From Rhizopus sp. PT2906 (Eukaryota; Mucoromycota; Mucoromycetes; Mucorales; Rhizopodaceae): 64,000 nt of DNA. Both the position numbers and the translations under genes were made by a program. The stretch lies in contig JAMYHX010000068.1 in the NCBI GenBank assembly GCA_025529335.1, forward strand, positions 56,188 through 120,187. The letters run 5' to 3'. Positions 11,298 through 23,820 of the stretch are shown here, one piece after another. The notes beneath the pieces are model-generated. The model did no database searches. It was not told the DNA's origin and was given only the letters and a program-made list of their open reading frames with translations. The first letter of the stretch is position 1. Every line of letters starts with the position of its first letter.

Positions 11298-11405
11298 AGA
11301 AAAAGCGAACAAACAGATTTCTAGTCTCAGTAGCCTCTTACACTTCAAGTTCATATAAAGTTCGATTTTGATTGGCTCATAAACTAAGCAATGAAAATAG
11401 TTTTT

Positions 11406-14400
11406 TTATTGGATAGAGAATAGCTTGTCTGGCATTAAACGAAGGATGACACCGATGGGAATTGAACATAGACCAATGCAGACACTAAGTAACCAGTGTG
11501 AAATACCTAGTGGCACCGTCTGAAAGGCTGCACCTCCTCGTTCTACAATGATAACCTGACCACAAACACTAATAGTAAAAATGAGTATAAAGAATTTGTT
11601 GTTTCTGATTCCCTTGAATATATTAAGCCTATTATCTATTCTACGGCAACTATAATCAAAAACAATAAGTCACCTATTTTGTTGTTATTCATTATTATCA
11701 ACTTACTTAATTTCGTTAAATATTTGACAAAATACAAATATAGTAAACACTACTGTCTGAAGTGTTGCTGGCTCATTTTTTAGTCCAAGAATGTTTGTAT
11801 ATAGAAATACGAGGATAACACCAATTTGATATATTGATTGTCCTATTATCATTTTCCACATTGATATATTAATTAAAGAAGCATTCTTTGATTCGGGCGA
11901 TCTTTTTAGTAGATCAGCTGAAGGGGGATCTGTCGCAAGGGCTAATGCAGCAAATGTATCCATAATTAAATTAACCCAGAGTAACTGAACTGCTGTCAGA
12001 ATAGACTTTTGCTCCTGACTGCCCATAGCTGATAAAATTGTCAACATGACCGCAGTTACATTCACTGTAAGTTGAAATTGTAAAAATTTTTTAACAGAGT
12101 CATTCACACAACGACCCCATGAAATTGCCTTGACAATACTCGAAAAGTTGTCATCCATCAAGATGATACTTGAAGCCTCCTTGGCTACTTCTGTACCCGC
12201 AATACCCATTGAAAATCCCACATCGGCTGCCTTAAGTGCCGGTCCATCGTTTGTACCATCCCCTGTGACCGCGACAACTTCCCCCAACTGCTTCAGATCA
12301 TTCACAAGCAATCTCTTATCTTCTGGACTTGATCTAGCCAAAACACGAAGTTGAGGTAGGATAGATTGTCTTTCCTGACGTGACATTTTTCTGAAACTTG
12401 ACCCATCCAGAGCAATTGAGCCATGCACGTAAATACCACACTGTCTTGCGATACTCTTGGCTGTCATCATGTTATCACCCGTCACCATACGTACACAAAC
12501 GCCAGCGCGCTGACAGGCTGCAACCGCGTCAGTCACACCTTCTCGTAATGGATCCTCAATGCCGACAATACCCAGTAATGTCAGCTGCCCTTGCTGCAAC
12601 ACATCCTCCAATTGTTGATCAGCTGTCCAGTGGTCCATGTCTTGATAACAGATTGCCAAGGTTCTTAAGCACCGCGTGGCATAGCTTTGAATGATTTTGA
12701 TCATTCTTTTTCTATTCGCCTCTGTCATGACTCTGGTTACAATCTCTGATGTGTCTTGGTCATAGCTTGTATCATGCATAGATACAATACGACTGCATTG
12801 ACTTAATAGGACCTCGGAAGCTCCCTTGACGTGCATACGATAAATGACACCCTCTTTTTGTTTCGACACACGAACCACTGTCGCCATTGCTTTTCGTGAA
12901 GAGCTAAAAGGAAACACGACCTCAATTGGCCATCGCATACGTAAGAGCTCAAATGGTTCAGAGTCTAAATGGTCTCTTGAAAAGTTCAACAAGGCCGTTT
13001 CAGTCTTGTTTCCCACCAGCGTCTGCTGATGTGAGAACGCCGTTGAGTTTAAAGCCAGAGCTTGGTTTAAATATCGCTTGATCACCAGTGGAACCTTTGT
13101 CCCCAGTTCATGTACGCCAAACAAATCTGGCCTTGACTTTGGAGGATCCTTCAAGAAGCGAAAGGAAGAACCAAGCGTGCCGGCAACGACTGACATCTTG
13201 TTCTCTGTCAGTGTGCCTGTCTTGTCTGAACAAATTGTTGTCGCACTACCCATTGTTTCGCACGCCGCAAGGACTCGTACGAGGTTGTTATCTTTCAGCA
13301 TACGTTGTGTAGCAAAAGCCAAAGCTGAAACACGTTAAATGAGGTTTGATCATTTTTTCTTTGGTTTTTTACCTAAAGTCACTGCTAAGGGTAACCCTTC
13401 TGGAACAGCAACGACGATCACTGTGACAGTGGTGATGAGAATAGCCATGATATGAGCAACCACGTCCGAAGGCACAGTAGACAATGAACCTGTAGCATAT
13501 CCAATAACACAACGCACAATCAGCATCGTAAACAAAAATGCTGCCGAAGAGAGACCAAACTTGGCAATACTTGACGCCAAGATGTCGAGCTTGTCTTGTA
13601 AAGGCGTATTTTCATCCTTGGTTCGAAGTGCCATCAAGGTTCTACCATGAAAAGAATACGGCCCGACAGCAGTGACCATATATGTGCAAAGTCCCTCCAG
13701 GATTCTAGAACCAGAGATCAGAAATGGGTCAAGAGGCCTTGCAGTATCTTCATCTTCAAAAGAGGCATGATATTCATTCCAAGATAATTTGCGTACTGCA
13801 TCTGATTCACCTGTCAAAGGTGACTCATCGCATTTCAAGTTGTGGCCTTGTATAAATACACCGTCTGCGCAAACAATGTCTCCAGGTTCAAGTTGAAGGA
13901 CGTCACCTACTTGTACATCATATACAGATAATAATACATGCTCTCCTGAACGAATAGCCTAAAAGAAAGTGTGAATAATATACTTTTTGATATTTATTTA
14001 ATATCTTACGGTCACTTGGCGATCCTCCTTTTTGGCGTTCAGATCTCGAAACTGCTTTTCTTTTTGATAATCATTAACACTGCTCACAATGACCACCAAG
14101 GATACTGCGATAACTATAGCCACACCTTCTACCCATTTTACACCTGGAACTCGATTACCTAGCGCATCATATTCGACTATTGTCAAATCTTCATAGATGC
14201 CCACAGTAAGTGAAATGACAGCTGAAGCTGTCAAAAGTAACTACGGACAACAGTTGAGATGACTGCACAACACAGGTACTTTTTTTTTTTTTTTTTTTTA
14301 CCAATGTTTTGTCTTGATAAGCTTCCCACATGATCTTTAACAAACTGACTGGCTCCAACTCTGGTAATCGGTTAGGGCCAAATACATTTAACCTTTGAAC

Positions 14401-14706
14401 AAAATATTCTTCTTTATCATTATAAAGCAGCTTGTCTGGTGGCATATAATATTCATCTTTTGTAGGTGGTTGCTTTAGATCGTGTAAGCGTATATAGCAT
14501 AAATTCTCTTCACGCCAGTCCAATCCAGTGTTTGTATTCGAATGTAATCCTCTTGCGAGGCCATCGACGCCTCCAATGGATTCTAAAATATCGAGTCGTT
14601 TATGATATACAATTGAATAGAGTTGTTCAGGTGAAAATGCAAACGGATTAGATGGGTCCAAGTGCTGCTGTGTCAATTCGACAAGGGTTTCTTCGGGTGC
14701 TGTCAT
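11406..14706 (-). CDS. PMC1: PMC1-type P-type Ca2+-transporting ATPase (PMCA family)
   Basis: Exons 14706..14302, 14240..14010, 13958..13373, 13324..11707 and 11649..11406 join to about 1027 aa. Features in order: a cytosolic N-terminus; TM1-2; the actuator domain with CDESPLTGESD (TGES); TM3-4 with VPEGLPLAVTLA; the phosphorylation site ICSDKTGTLTENKM (Asp about 441); the nucleotide-binding domain; the hinge VVAVTGDGTNDGPALKAADVG; and six C-terminal TM segments with VQLLWVNLIMD. The GDGTNDGPAL form is typical of PMCA rather than SERCA. Such pumps load the vacuole or export Ca2+. The protein stops about a dozen residues after the last TM, so no C-terminal calmodulin-binding tail is present. 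Intron 1 contains a T19 tract. It lies 153 bp upstream of Argonaute on the same strand. Confidence 0.93.
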
Positions 14707-15388
14707 TATTTGTAGGTATAGGAAAAGACTTGCTAAAAAAAAAGAAAAAGAGAGAAGGGGAGGGATAGTGGGACATATAGTCTATGGATATTAAAAAAGC
14801 AAATTAAGGAGATATATCAAGGAGTGAGTTTCAGTTTGCAGAAAAGACAGAAAAAAGACAAATGAAAACGGGAGATGCTTTTAAGGAGGGCAGAACTCTG
14901 TTCGTAGTATATAAAAACAAGGCATTAAAATGAAAAAGAACTAAAGAGAGAAAGAGCAAAGATGCATTACAGTCGCTTGATAAATGATTATTTGTAGTAT
15001 ATACCTATAGTCTGTTGTTATTATTTCCTAAAAGAATAATTTGTTCTCGTCCCACACTACGAATTATTAATTACTGCAAGTTATTCAAAATATAAGCATA
15101 TCGCTTATCCTTTGGACACACGCCGTTTGAGCCTTTGTTCAAGCAAACAGCTTATTGTAAAGTACAATAACCGTTTATTTTTGTTAAATATGCACAAGTA
15201 GAATCAAATAAGTATATGGTGCAATTGATGATACAAAATCTGTAAAATGCTGCAAGTAAAAATACGCCTACTACAAGTTGAATGCTTCTTTTCAACCGGT
15301 TAGCATCTTGAATACATTATTGAAAAGCGTTGAACCTAAATTTACGCCTACTGCATATAGCAGAGATATAAGCCCTAGTTAGTCCTTT

Positions 15389-15429
<41 letters not shown>

Positions 15430-15566
15430 CACTCATGCCAAATTAAATTCAATCCTACGTGTTTCGTAAAGAGCGTAAACACAAACACTTGATAAATATA
15501 AAGGACAATCGTTTAGTCCATATCATTCTTTTTTCTCTTTTTTTATTCAAAATATATACATATAAG
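14707..15566. other. Gene-free region with T40 tract
   Basis: Upstream flank of the Ca2+-ATPase. It holds purine-rich stretches (14730-14960), two copies of an ACGCCTACT word (about 15266 and 15343) and a 40-nt T homopolymer (15390-15429). No supported coding frame. Confidence 0.6.
15390..15429. repeat. Poly-T tract, 40 nt
   Basis: Uninterrupted run of 40 T on the plus strand. It could be the A-tail scar of a retroposed sequence or simple homopolymer growth. No target-site duplication was recognised. Confidence 0.8.
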
Positions 15567-15842
15567 TTAAATGAACATTGCTGGATGAATAATTTCCGTT
15601 TGGTTTGACCTTTGCTCTAATTCAGCAGTCTTGTGAGAAAGAATCAAGTATTCCAATTTAATTTGTTGAGCTCGACGACGAATACTTTCAAGATGATGCC
15701 GACGTTCAGCCGCATCATTTTTGTGCATAATTTTCTTCATGTCCAAATGACTGCCTTTATGCATAAATAGACGTTTAATCGACCAGAATAAATTGTGTTT
15801 AGCAGAAGGCATGGAAGGTGTTTGAATGTGAACAGTTGGCAT
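15567..15842 (-). CDS. Small hypothetical protein with predicted coiled coil
   Basis: Single-exon frame of 91 aa. Residues about 38-78 are charged and heptad-like (ERRHHLESIRRRAQQIKLEY), suggesting a short coiled coil. No family is recognised, and neither signal peptide nor membrane segment is present. It stands alone between divergent flanks, so context gives no function. It could be a chance frame, but its composition is protein-like. Confidence 0.4.
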   Translation of the reverse strand: MPTVHIQTPSMPSAKHNLFWSIKRLFMHKGSHLDMKKIMHKNDAAERRHHLESIRRRAQQIKLEYLILSHKTAELEQRSNQTEIIHPAMFI

Positions 15843-16334
15843 ATTTCAAAGCAAAAAGGATAAAAGCAAAATTGTAAATAACAGGATCCAATTAAATTGT
15901 CACAAGGAATTTTACAGCAATCAAACCAGAACATATAAAAAAAAATCAGCGACGCATTTTTTATAAAGAGAGTATTAGAGACAATTTCCATTTTTAAGCA
16001 ACCTTGCACCCATAGTTTTATTGTTTATCATTTCTCAAACATAAAGTTGCTTGAATGAAACTGAATTAAAAGACATAAAAAAAAATCACAGACAAAATTC
16101 ATGCAACCACCTCCTCTGTTTCGAGTGCATATGAAATAGTCTCGGTAACCAAGGATATGGTCACATAAAGGGTATCTATGGAAATATTAAATCTTGTGAG
16201 AAATGGATTACGCGTCTAGGGTGACCGTGTCTTTTGAAAACCGAGATAAAAGTAGTAATTGTTGTCCTCTGCTTGATTTTTTGTCTCTCTATTTCTTTTT
16301 TCTTTTTTTTTTTTTCCTTCTTTATAAAACCAAA
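15843..16334. other. Upstream region of PI31 gene
   Basis: No supported gene. A long T/C-rich tract (about 16265-16325) runs up to the PI31 start codon, a common arrangement for promoters or leaders in this window. Confidence 0.5.
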
Positions 16335-17570
16335 ATGAGCGCTTCAGATCCACTTGATCCTTCGGCTGTTCTTCAACTTACTTCGCAAATAATCACTCGA
16401 CTTGAATTACCTTATGACGCATTAGCAGCTGCTATGCATGCGATTATGCTTAGTGTTGGTTTTAGATTTGCAGGACTAGGTGATGATGCCAGACAAGGTA
16501 TATTTCTTTTTCTTTCATGATCGCAATTGAATGAGCTAAACCCCCCTTTTTTTAGAGGGCGATGGTACGCAAAGAAACCTACCAGCAGAATGGAACCAGC
16601 ATGGTCCACACTATTACCATTTTAGATACAGTCATCCACAGTCTAGTTTAACGTTTGTGATCAAGGTGGTGCGAATGGGCGATAAGTGTGTTATCCTTGG
16701 CATTGGCATTGGTGTACGTCTCTCTTTTTGAAATATAAAGCATACTTATGCAATACTGATTGTGTGTTTTAGGATAACAAAACAGTTGTCTTGGATATTG
16801 CCACTGATGATTACACCTCAGCCTCATTCTTCCCCAATGATCTTTCAAATGATCCACTCGTACATGGATTTATCTCGAGCAATCGCTTTCATGACTTTAT
16901 CAAGACTGTCAAATTAAATATCATACAACGTCTGATACCTGGACTGAATAAACTAGGATATGATGACAGTACAACAACAACAACAACCACAACGTCTTCC
17001 TCGGGAACAACTCCATCAGGAAACCAACCTCGTCAACCTCCATTCATGGTGCCTCCACCAATGCCTACTGATCCATATAGTGTAGGAGGGGACGATCTAA
17101 ATCCATTTGGAGATAGACTACGCTTACCTGGGTAATACAATCATTCACTACAAATAGAGAAAGAGAGAAAGAGAAAGGGTTCTAAATTATTATTCATAGA
17201 TCCCGAGGAACTGGAGGAGGCATGTATGTAGGACCTAACCATCCGATCTTCGGAGGCAGATTTGATGATCCACCTATTGGCGGCGGACCAGAAAATTTAC
17301 CAAGGTATTTAAACAAAATTTATACAGATCCCGTGGAATAAATGGCCCTAAACGTAATATACACATTTTAGAGGTGCTGTGCCACCTGGTGCTCGATTTG
17401 ACCCAATAACACCACCTGGACCAAGATTTAATCCAAGGAACTTTAGGGCACCAAGAAGTGGTGAACCAGATAATGATGAGCTTCTTCCACCTGTAAGTGA
17501 TTGAATTATAAATGATTGATCTGCTCTGCTTATAATGTTTGCTTAGGACTATGACCGTATGTTTGGCTAA
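16335..17570 (+). CDS. PI31-like proteasome regulator (PSMF1 family)
   Basis: Six exons (16335..16497, 16556..16713, 16773..17131, 17200..17304, 17372..17492, 17547..17570) give 309 aa. The N-terminal half matches the FP (Fbxo7/PI31) fold: a helical start, LPAEWNQHGPHYYHFRYSHP, then beta-rich VIKVVRMGDKCVILGIG. The C-terminal half is Pro/Gly/Arg-rich with DPYSVGGDDLNPFGD, typical of PI31. It ends DYDRMFG, close to the C-terminal HbYX-type tail with which PI31 contacts the 20S core. PI31 inhibits or modulates 20S proteasome activity and assembly. A Thr run (ACA/ACC codons near 16970) separates the two parts. At the second intron only the GTACGT donor, not the GT two bases earlier, keeps the frame. 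Confidence 0.85.
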
Positions 17571-17756
17571 GATCCTCATCTTTATGATATTCATGTTTAT
17601 GTAACCAAAAAAAAATAAATGTAATCATTTATTGTAAAATACATTTTGTAATTCAAACTATGATCTAAATATAATATGGTTATTACGTGGTGCGAAGAGG
17701 GTATGCCACACATCCTAACGGGGTAATCTTTGGATTTAAAAAACCGCCCTTCCATC

Positions 17757-17769
17757 TATATATAAAAGG
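17757..17769 (+). promoter_or_regulatory. TATA box of CofD-like gene
   Basis: TATATATAAAAGG lies about 55 bp before the ATG at 17824 and is followed by a pyrimidine-rich stretch. Confidence 0.5.
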
Positions 17770-17823
17770 ATTATCTCTTCATTTCCCCTTTTCGTTATTT
17801 TCATTCTTTAAATATATATCATT

Positions 17824-19538
17824 ATGGATCCTTCCTTTATCGTCTTCTCAGGTGGTTCTGCTTGCAACTTTATTAGTAAGTAGAAGAACAGCCTTGACGG
17901 TGTCAAACAAACAAGACTCATTGTAATGTAGCAAGTACATTCCAGACCATTACTCCAAGTGTATGCTATGTTCTAGGTGTATCTGACAATGGTGGCTCTA
18001 CAGTAATAATTATATACAAACTGATTCATTACCCCTCCTTATCTTCTCATCTCTAGAGTGAACTATTAAGAGTCTTGGGTGGGCCCAGTATTGGCGATTT
18101 GAGATCTCGACTGACGAGATTGATCAGCATTGATGGTCTTGATGCAGAAGAACAAGCAGCCATAAAAGAATTACTCAGTTATCGTCTAGACTCTATAGGT
18201 GATGATAATGCCATACGTGATGATTGGTCTGCCATTGTCGAAGGCAGACACAGGTACAAGATAGAATAAGGAAAAGAAAAAGCGACGCTAAGACACTAGG
18301 ATTTTATTTTCAGATTGTGGGACAAGATTTCGATTGAAAAAAAGGAAACCATTCGAGGCTTTTTGGTGTCGTTTAACTGTGAGATATTAAAACGAGCGCA
18401 TAAGCATTTTAACTTTCGTAACGGATCCATTGGAAACTTTTTCTTGACGGGTGCTCGGTTGTTTTTTGGTTCCTTGGAAGCAGCCATCTTCTTGTTCTCG
18501 TCTATCACTGCTATTCGTCAACCTACCTGTGTCGTGCCTGTGATCAATACGAATCACACAGCGGCCATTGCTGCTTTATTAGAAGATGGCCATATATTAA
18601 GAGGACAATGTGAAATCAGTCACCCTGGATATCGTCAATCGAGAAATAAGACCATGAACCCGATTGATGCCTTTTCAAAACTGGCCTTGCCTAGCTCGCC
18701 TATTGTTGGTAATGATGAAGAAGATGAGATCAATGGTAATCTTATATTCAGCAAATCCACCGAGGAACAACTGTCTGCACCTATTTCAAGAATATACTAC
18801 ATGAACGAGTACGGTCAAGAGATCTATCCACTACCTAATCCCAAGGTACTCGATCACCTCAACACACGTACTGAACTCGTTTATTCGATTGGCTCCCTCT
18901 ACACATCCATCTTACCATGCCTCATCTTGCGCAAGATCGGACATGCGATTGCAAACTCTCCTTCCTTAAAACACAAGATCTTGATACTGAACGGTACTAC
19001 TGATCGAGAGACGGATGGTTACACTGCACTTGATTTCATTGGCACCATCACCAATGCGTTGAATGAAAGCCAGTTAATTGATGCTCGACGCGCATTTTAC
19101 GATTCACACACAGAAGAAGATTCCACATTTTATTCCAGACCTGTTAATTATGGTTTTAGACAATGGCCACCTCTCTATAGATTACGCACATCCTGTGGGC
19201 TACAAGAAGGATACACAGGTGCAAACAGTCCTCGTGAGCGTTCGACAGGAGCGTCTACGCCATTCCCTCCTGAACTCGTGCCTAATGAGCCACCGTCAAG
19301 GTACATTACGCATTTAATTTATCTTTCTAATTCACGTAAGTCTTTATTTCTTTTTTCTATCTTGTTGATATCTCATATATATTTTTTAGAGGTACCTGTC
19401 GATCGAGAAGCAATCGGATCTCTAGGTATACAGTGTGTAGTTGCAGATCCAGATCCAAATTCAGAAGAACCAAGATATCATCCTGGACTCTTGCAAAAAG
19501 TATTGTCAGAGATATTGTTTAAAGACAAACAGCCTTAA
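17824..19538 (+). CDS. CofD/YvcK-like (UPF0052) family protein
   Basis: Exons 17824..17875, 17932..18002, 18057..18253, 18314..19335 and 19390..19538 join to about 496 aa. The N-terminus FIVFSGGSACNFI is the glycine-rich first strand-loop of the CofD/YvcK fold. The signature SDNGGSTSELLRVLGGPSIG corresponds to the SDDGGS...G-GD-R motif of this superfamily, followed by LRSRLTRL. Near the end, THLIYLSNSQVPVD and LGIQCVV match the last Rossmann strands. Bacterial YvcK binds UDP-sugars and governs growth on gluconeogenic carbon; CofD makes the coenzyme F420 side chain. Fungi are not known for F420, so a YvcK-like role is likelier, but the substrate is unknown. The intron before the last exon keeps frame only with the GTAAGT donor at 19336. 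Confidence 0.8.
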
Positions 19539-20391
19539 AATTTTCTAAAAATAAATATTTATTTAAACAATGCTTTCTCTTTCGGACTTTATGGTTTTCT
19601 TTTTTAATCTATCGACCGAGATTGCCCATAAAATTGAATGCTGCTATAAAAGGCAACTGACGTGTACATTTATTTTCCCTTGTATCGCGTTTTCTTTAAT
19701 TAAAGGCATCAATAAATCTGTTTAAACTTAATATTTCATGCATGCATTTTAATTTTATTTGCTAAACAGAATAAAGAAATCATGATTTATATTGTAATCA
19801 GTGCATCATCTTTATTGTCTGATAAAATCAATTCAACTATAGTCTATTATTGTATGTATATTTTCATTGACATAACAAGATGTTATTCCTTTTTCTTTGT
19901 TATAGATTAGCTTGTAGCTTTCATTTTAGAGAATATATGTACGTTTGCAAGTACGCGCTCATGATATAAACATTAGAATGGACAGGAAACTAATATTGAT
20001 ATAACAAGTGATAAATCCTGATGTCAGCATTATCCCTGCGTGACGCTATCCTACATCCATCCTACATCAACCTGAATTATTCCGTTTAACCATTATAGGA
20101 GAAATATATGTAATTTCAATATTAAGATAAAGAGATCAAAGAAATGATATCAGACACGTGGCAAACAATGACAATCTTCTCCCCTGTGTTTATAAACACA
20201 AAGAAAATAAAAAAGAGAGGTTGCTCAAAGAAGGAAATGTTTACTTTATTCTATCGCCCATTAGTACCGTGAATACTCTAATGGTATTAAAGCCTCATCA
20301 TCAATTTCCCTTTATAACTTGACTCGTACCCCCAAAGTGATACAGTGGCTATTACCCACACATAACCAATAATATTGAATTCCGAAAAAAC
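19539..20391. other. Gene-free region upstream of zinc-ribbon gene
   Basis: AT-rich. It contains a CACGTG E-box (20155-20160), a CCAAT (20366-20370) and the TATA box just after. No supported open frame. Confidence 0.5.
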
Positions 20392-20399
20392 TATAAAGG
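20392..20399 (+). promoter_or_regulatory. TATA box of zinc-ribbon gene
   Basis: TATAAAGG about 65 bp before the ATG, with CCAAT about 25 bp further upstream. Confidence 0.5.
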
Positions 20400-20458
20400 A
20401 AACCCTTTTTTCTCTTCTTTCTTTCCTTCTTTCTCTTTATCTTTTTACATCTTTTATT

Positions 20459-20782
20459 ATGAAAATGGCTGGATCATTTACTCTTGTCAAAACTCCCGGA
20501 AAAAAGATATCATTAGAACAATATGGTCATACTTGTCCCAAATGTAAAAGCATAGAATCAGTTCGATTGACAAGATCAGAAAGACGATGGATCCTGTTTA
20601 ATAAATGCATATCAAGTATCAATCGAGTTCGATATGAATGCTCAAGTTGTAATTGGAAAAATGAACAGTTGCCTCAGTCCAACCTTCCGTATGAATTAGA
20701 TGATCCTTACTGCTTGACATCACCATCGACACCATCGACACCATCGACACCATTATCTCACAGGCTCTCTTCCGCATATTAG
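20459..20782 (+). CDS. Small zinc-ribbon-like protein, unknown function
   Basis: Single-exon, 107 aa from the first ATG; a second ATG lies two codons on. Two cysteine pairs, TCPKCKS and ECSSCNW, are about 35 residues apart and fit a zinc ribbon. Between them is a basic segment (RLTRSERRWILFNKC). The C-terminus has three tandem 9-bp repeats encoding PST. TATA and CCAAT elements upstream suggest regulated expression. No known family is recognised; a nucleic-acid or protein-binding adaptor is possible. Confidence 0.6.
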   Translation: MKMAGSFTLVKTPGKKISLEQYGHTCPKCKSIESVRLTRSERRWILFNKCISSINRVRYECSSCNWKNEQLPQSNLPYELDDPYCLTSPSTPSTPSTPLSHRLSSAY

Positions 20783-20960
20783 AGTTCATGTATCTTATTT
20801 ATTCTATACATACCAATATATGTATATACCTCTTACACACACACAAGCATTCCTACAATCATTATCTCTCTTCTTTTAGCTCATTTTGCTGATTTTATTA
20901 TTATTATTCTTTGTTATTTTCTCTTTACATAAATAAAAACACTCCCTACATATACACTTT

Positions 20961-23820
20961 TTATGAAGAAGACGTAATACTTCCTGTTGACTTTGTTGAT
21001 ACAATAGACATTCTCTTACGTCCATGAGTAGTTTTTCCTTTATCTGTCTTTGGCTTGATTGTCTCAGGTACACCTAGATCGATCGAGTGTTGGATGGCAA
21101 GATTCAGGCGCTATATTTATACATGAGATCATGAATTTACTAAATATGGTAAGTCTGATATTTTACCGTAGCCAGTCTGTATTCGAAATCATAGTTTGAG
21201 TAGGTCAATGTCGATTCCCAGAGATACCTTGCTCGTTTGTAATCCTTCATGCCCCAGCAAGTGTTACCACATTCCCTAATCGAGTATGGTGAGTTAAGTT
21301 AATATAAAGATATGATCATGTTACCAAAAAGCAAATGGAGCAACCCAGTTGGTATGTTTAAATTTATCCTTGTTGTCAACGATCCAGTTCAGATGAACCA
21401 CGCCTTCTTCATATCTATTTAGTGAGTTCAAAATAGACGCCTTCATGAGCAATAGGACACCACGTTGGTCATTATAATCAGGTTTAGCTGTCATGGGCAC
21501 TAACTCGACTCTTCGCAGGTCATATTCCATTTTTTCACGCTCATAGATCAATTCGAGTGTCGATTCGACCAACTCCAGGCACTTTTCAAGTGTTGAGGAT
21601 TCCATACAGGGAAACGCATTCCACACAAACAAGATCTCAAGGGCAGGCAAACTGAAGTCGAGGTCTTGATAGCCACTGACCTCGAAGAAGGCAACACGAT
21701 TCGAAATGTACTGCTCCATCTGAGAGTTTCGCTTCTTGTCGATAAGCTTGGGCGCCTCTGCAAATGCCAGAATAGCCTCGGTTCGGTTACCGAGCATCTC
21801 CATACAGGCACCATAAAAGTATTTGAGGAAAGCAGGCGAGTTGTACTTGGTCTGGAGCTCAAGGATACGGACAGCAGCACTTGCCCAGTCAAGACACATG
21901 GCAGAGTTGAAGGCAATTTCAAATGTTGCCAGGTGACCTACCTCAGGCCAATCGCCTTGAGTGACTTCGTACATGTAGACAAAGGATTGTGTTGACAGAG
22001 GTAGGTTACGTGCCAGACGACTGACACGGCCGGCAAAGAACAGGAAGAAGGCTGAGTTAGGGTAGTGTTCTTGGGCGTCGAGTAGGCACTCGATGGCAGG
22101 CTGGATCAACTCGCGCGTAAGGATCTGTGGCGCATATGACGTGAGAATCACGTAGTAGGATAAAAGCATAAGTGAAGCAAGCGGTGATCGGATACGTTTG
22201 CCTTCCAAACATAGCTTGAGAAGAGCAAACCCTAGATGCTTATCCGCTGTCCAACCGAAAGCGGATACAATCTTTAGAATCTTGGGAGGCAAGGAGGATA
22301 GCAACAGATGGACGGCACCTATGCCAAATTGAATACCCGAGACGGTATCCTGATCGATATACTTGTTGAAATTTTGTCCCATGCGTTTATATTCTTGCCA
22401 CACAAGACTATAACTTGTATAGGCTAATAGGTGATGTTAGATTGATATGTATGCCTTTTTTTTTCTTTTTTTCTCTTCTTTTATTGATTACCTCTGCGAA
22501 GGTTCCATCCCGCTTTAAGATAACCAACGACCGTTTCCAATGACAGATATGTCATAGCCATCAGTAAGGCACATTCAGCTTTCACAACATGAGCTCTAAG
22601 TGCACCGTTGGGTAAGAATTGTTGTTCCTGTAGTTCCCACTTGTTCAGAGGTCGTGTGTTGGTAGGAAGATGAGTTGAGTTGGTTCCCATGAGATTGGTG
22701 AAATAGTGTGATACCGTATCCTTCAAGGGCTTTTTGGCAGATGCAGCTTCAATTTGAGCATTGGCAAATAAGTAAGTTTCTGTCAAGTTGGAAAGCGCAG
22801 CCTCTACATCCTTTGAGTTATATGACTATCAAAGTTGTTATGTGTATAATTCCAGGCTTGGGATCAATTTGACTTACAGAAATTGCTATTTTTTATAGTT
22901 AGACAATATTCATATACCGCTTTATAACAAGACAGTTTACCTTTGACAAATGCCATTGAAGATAAACCCAAGGCATACAGTGGGTCTCTACAATCCTAAT
23001 CAGCTCATTTTTTCCCTTTTACAAGATCTTTTTTAATTTACTCTTTAGATTTTGTTTCAAAGATAGCTTTGGCCTCTGAAAACTTGTTGTTAAAAAACAA
23101 TTGAACACCCTTCAACATATCCTCATCTAAATATTAACACTGATCAATCACTTTTCTCTCTCTCTTTTAAATATACTTACCATAAGCCTCTTGTTCTCTT
23201 GGTCTCATCACATTCGGTTTAACTCGAGTAAAGTCAATATTGGACAAAGGAATAGCACCTGTGGGTAACTTCTTTTGTTGCTCATTCGACTTTTTTTCTG
23301 TTTCTATGTGTTCTTTAGCAGCGTCATGATGCGCTAAATCATCCACTTCCTCATCGATGCCACCTAACGTCAACGGCGGACTTGGGGCAGCACCTGGTGT
23401 AGGAGGCGTGACAAAATCGGCCATGTTCTGGCCGGCTGGCAAATCAATAGAGGTACGTATTTGTTCTGTTATAATCTGTAGATTGGTTAATGGTTTTGGC
23501 TTTGGAGAGTTGGGTGCGCTAGATGCCATCAATGTTTCTTTGTCGACTTGTTCTTCTTTATGATTTTCTTCTGACTCACCCACTTGCTCCTGCTCTGGCT
23601 TGTCCTCGACTACTACGTCTTCTTTAATAGATAAGGTATCTTGAAGTTGAGTTATCACAGAGACCAGTTCTGATTTATCTTTTTGTTCTTCTGCAGCAAA
23701 GAATTCATCATCCTCATCCTCTGTCACTTGGTCTACTTTAAAGTGGTCTTCTTCCTTTAAACTGGATGACTCCATCGGTATATTTTCCTTTTCTTTCGAG
23801 ATACTTTGATTATCTGTCAT
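20961..23820 (-). CDS. IML2/TTC39 family TPR protein, with an 8-nt microexon
   Basis: Eight exons (23820..23181, 23126..23042, 22987..22941, 22885..22878, 22825..22492, 22423..21325, 21275..21167, 21110..20961) give 823 aa. The N-terminus (about 215 aa) is acidic and disordered. The rest is helical TPR-like and matches the Iml2/TTC39 family: DPLYALGLSSMAFVKA, then KDVEAALSNLTETYLFANA, GIQFGIGAVHLLLSSLPPK and FFAGRVSRLARNL. Yeast Iml2 is linked to lipid droplets and clearance of inclusion bodies; TTC39B affects lipid homeostasis. Exon 4 is only 8 nt. Skipping it, or retaining the intron before it, breaks the frame, so it is required. The gene shares a 404-bp divergent region with BCS1. Confidence 0.88.
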
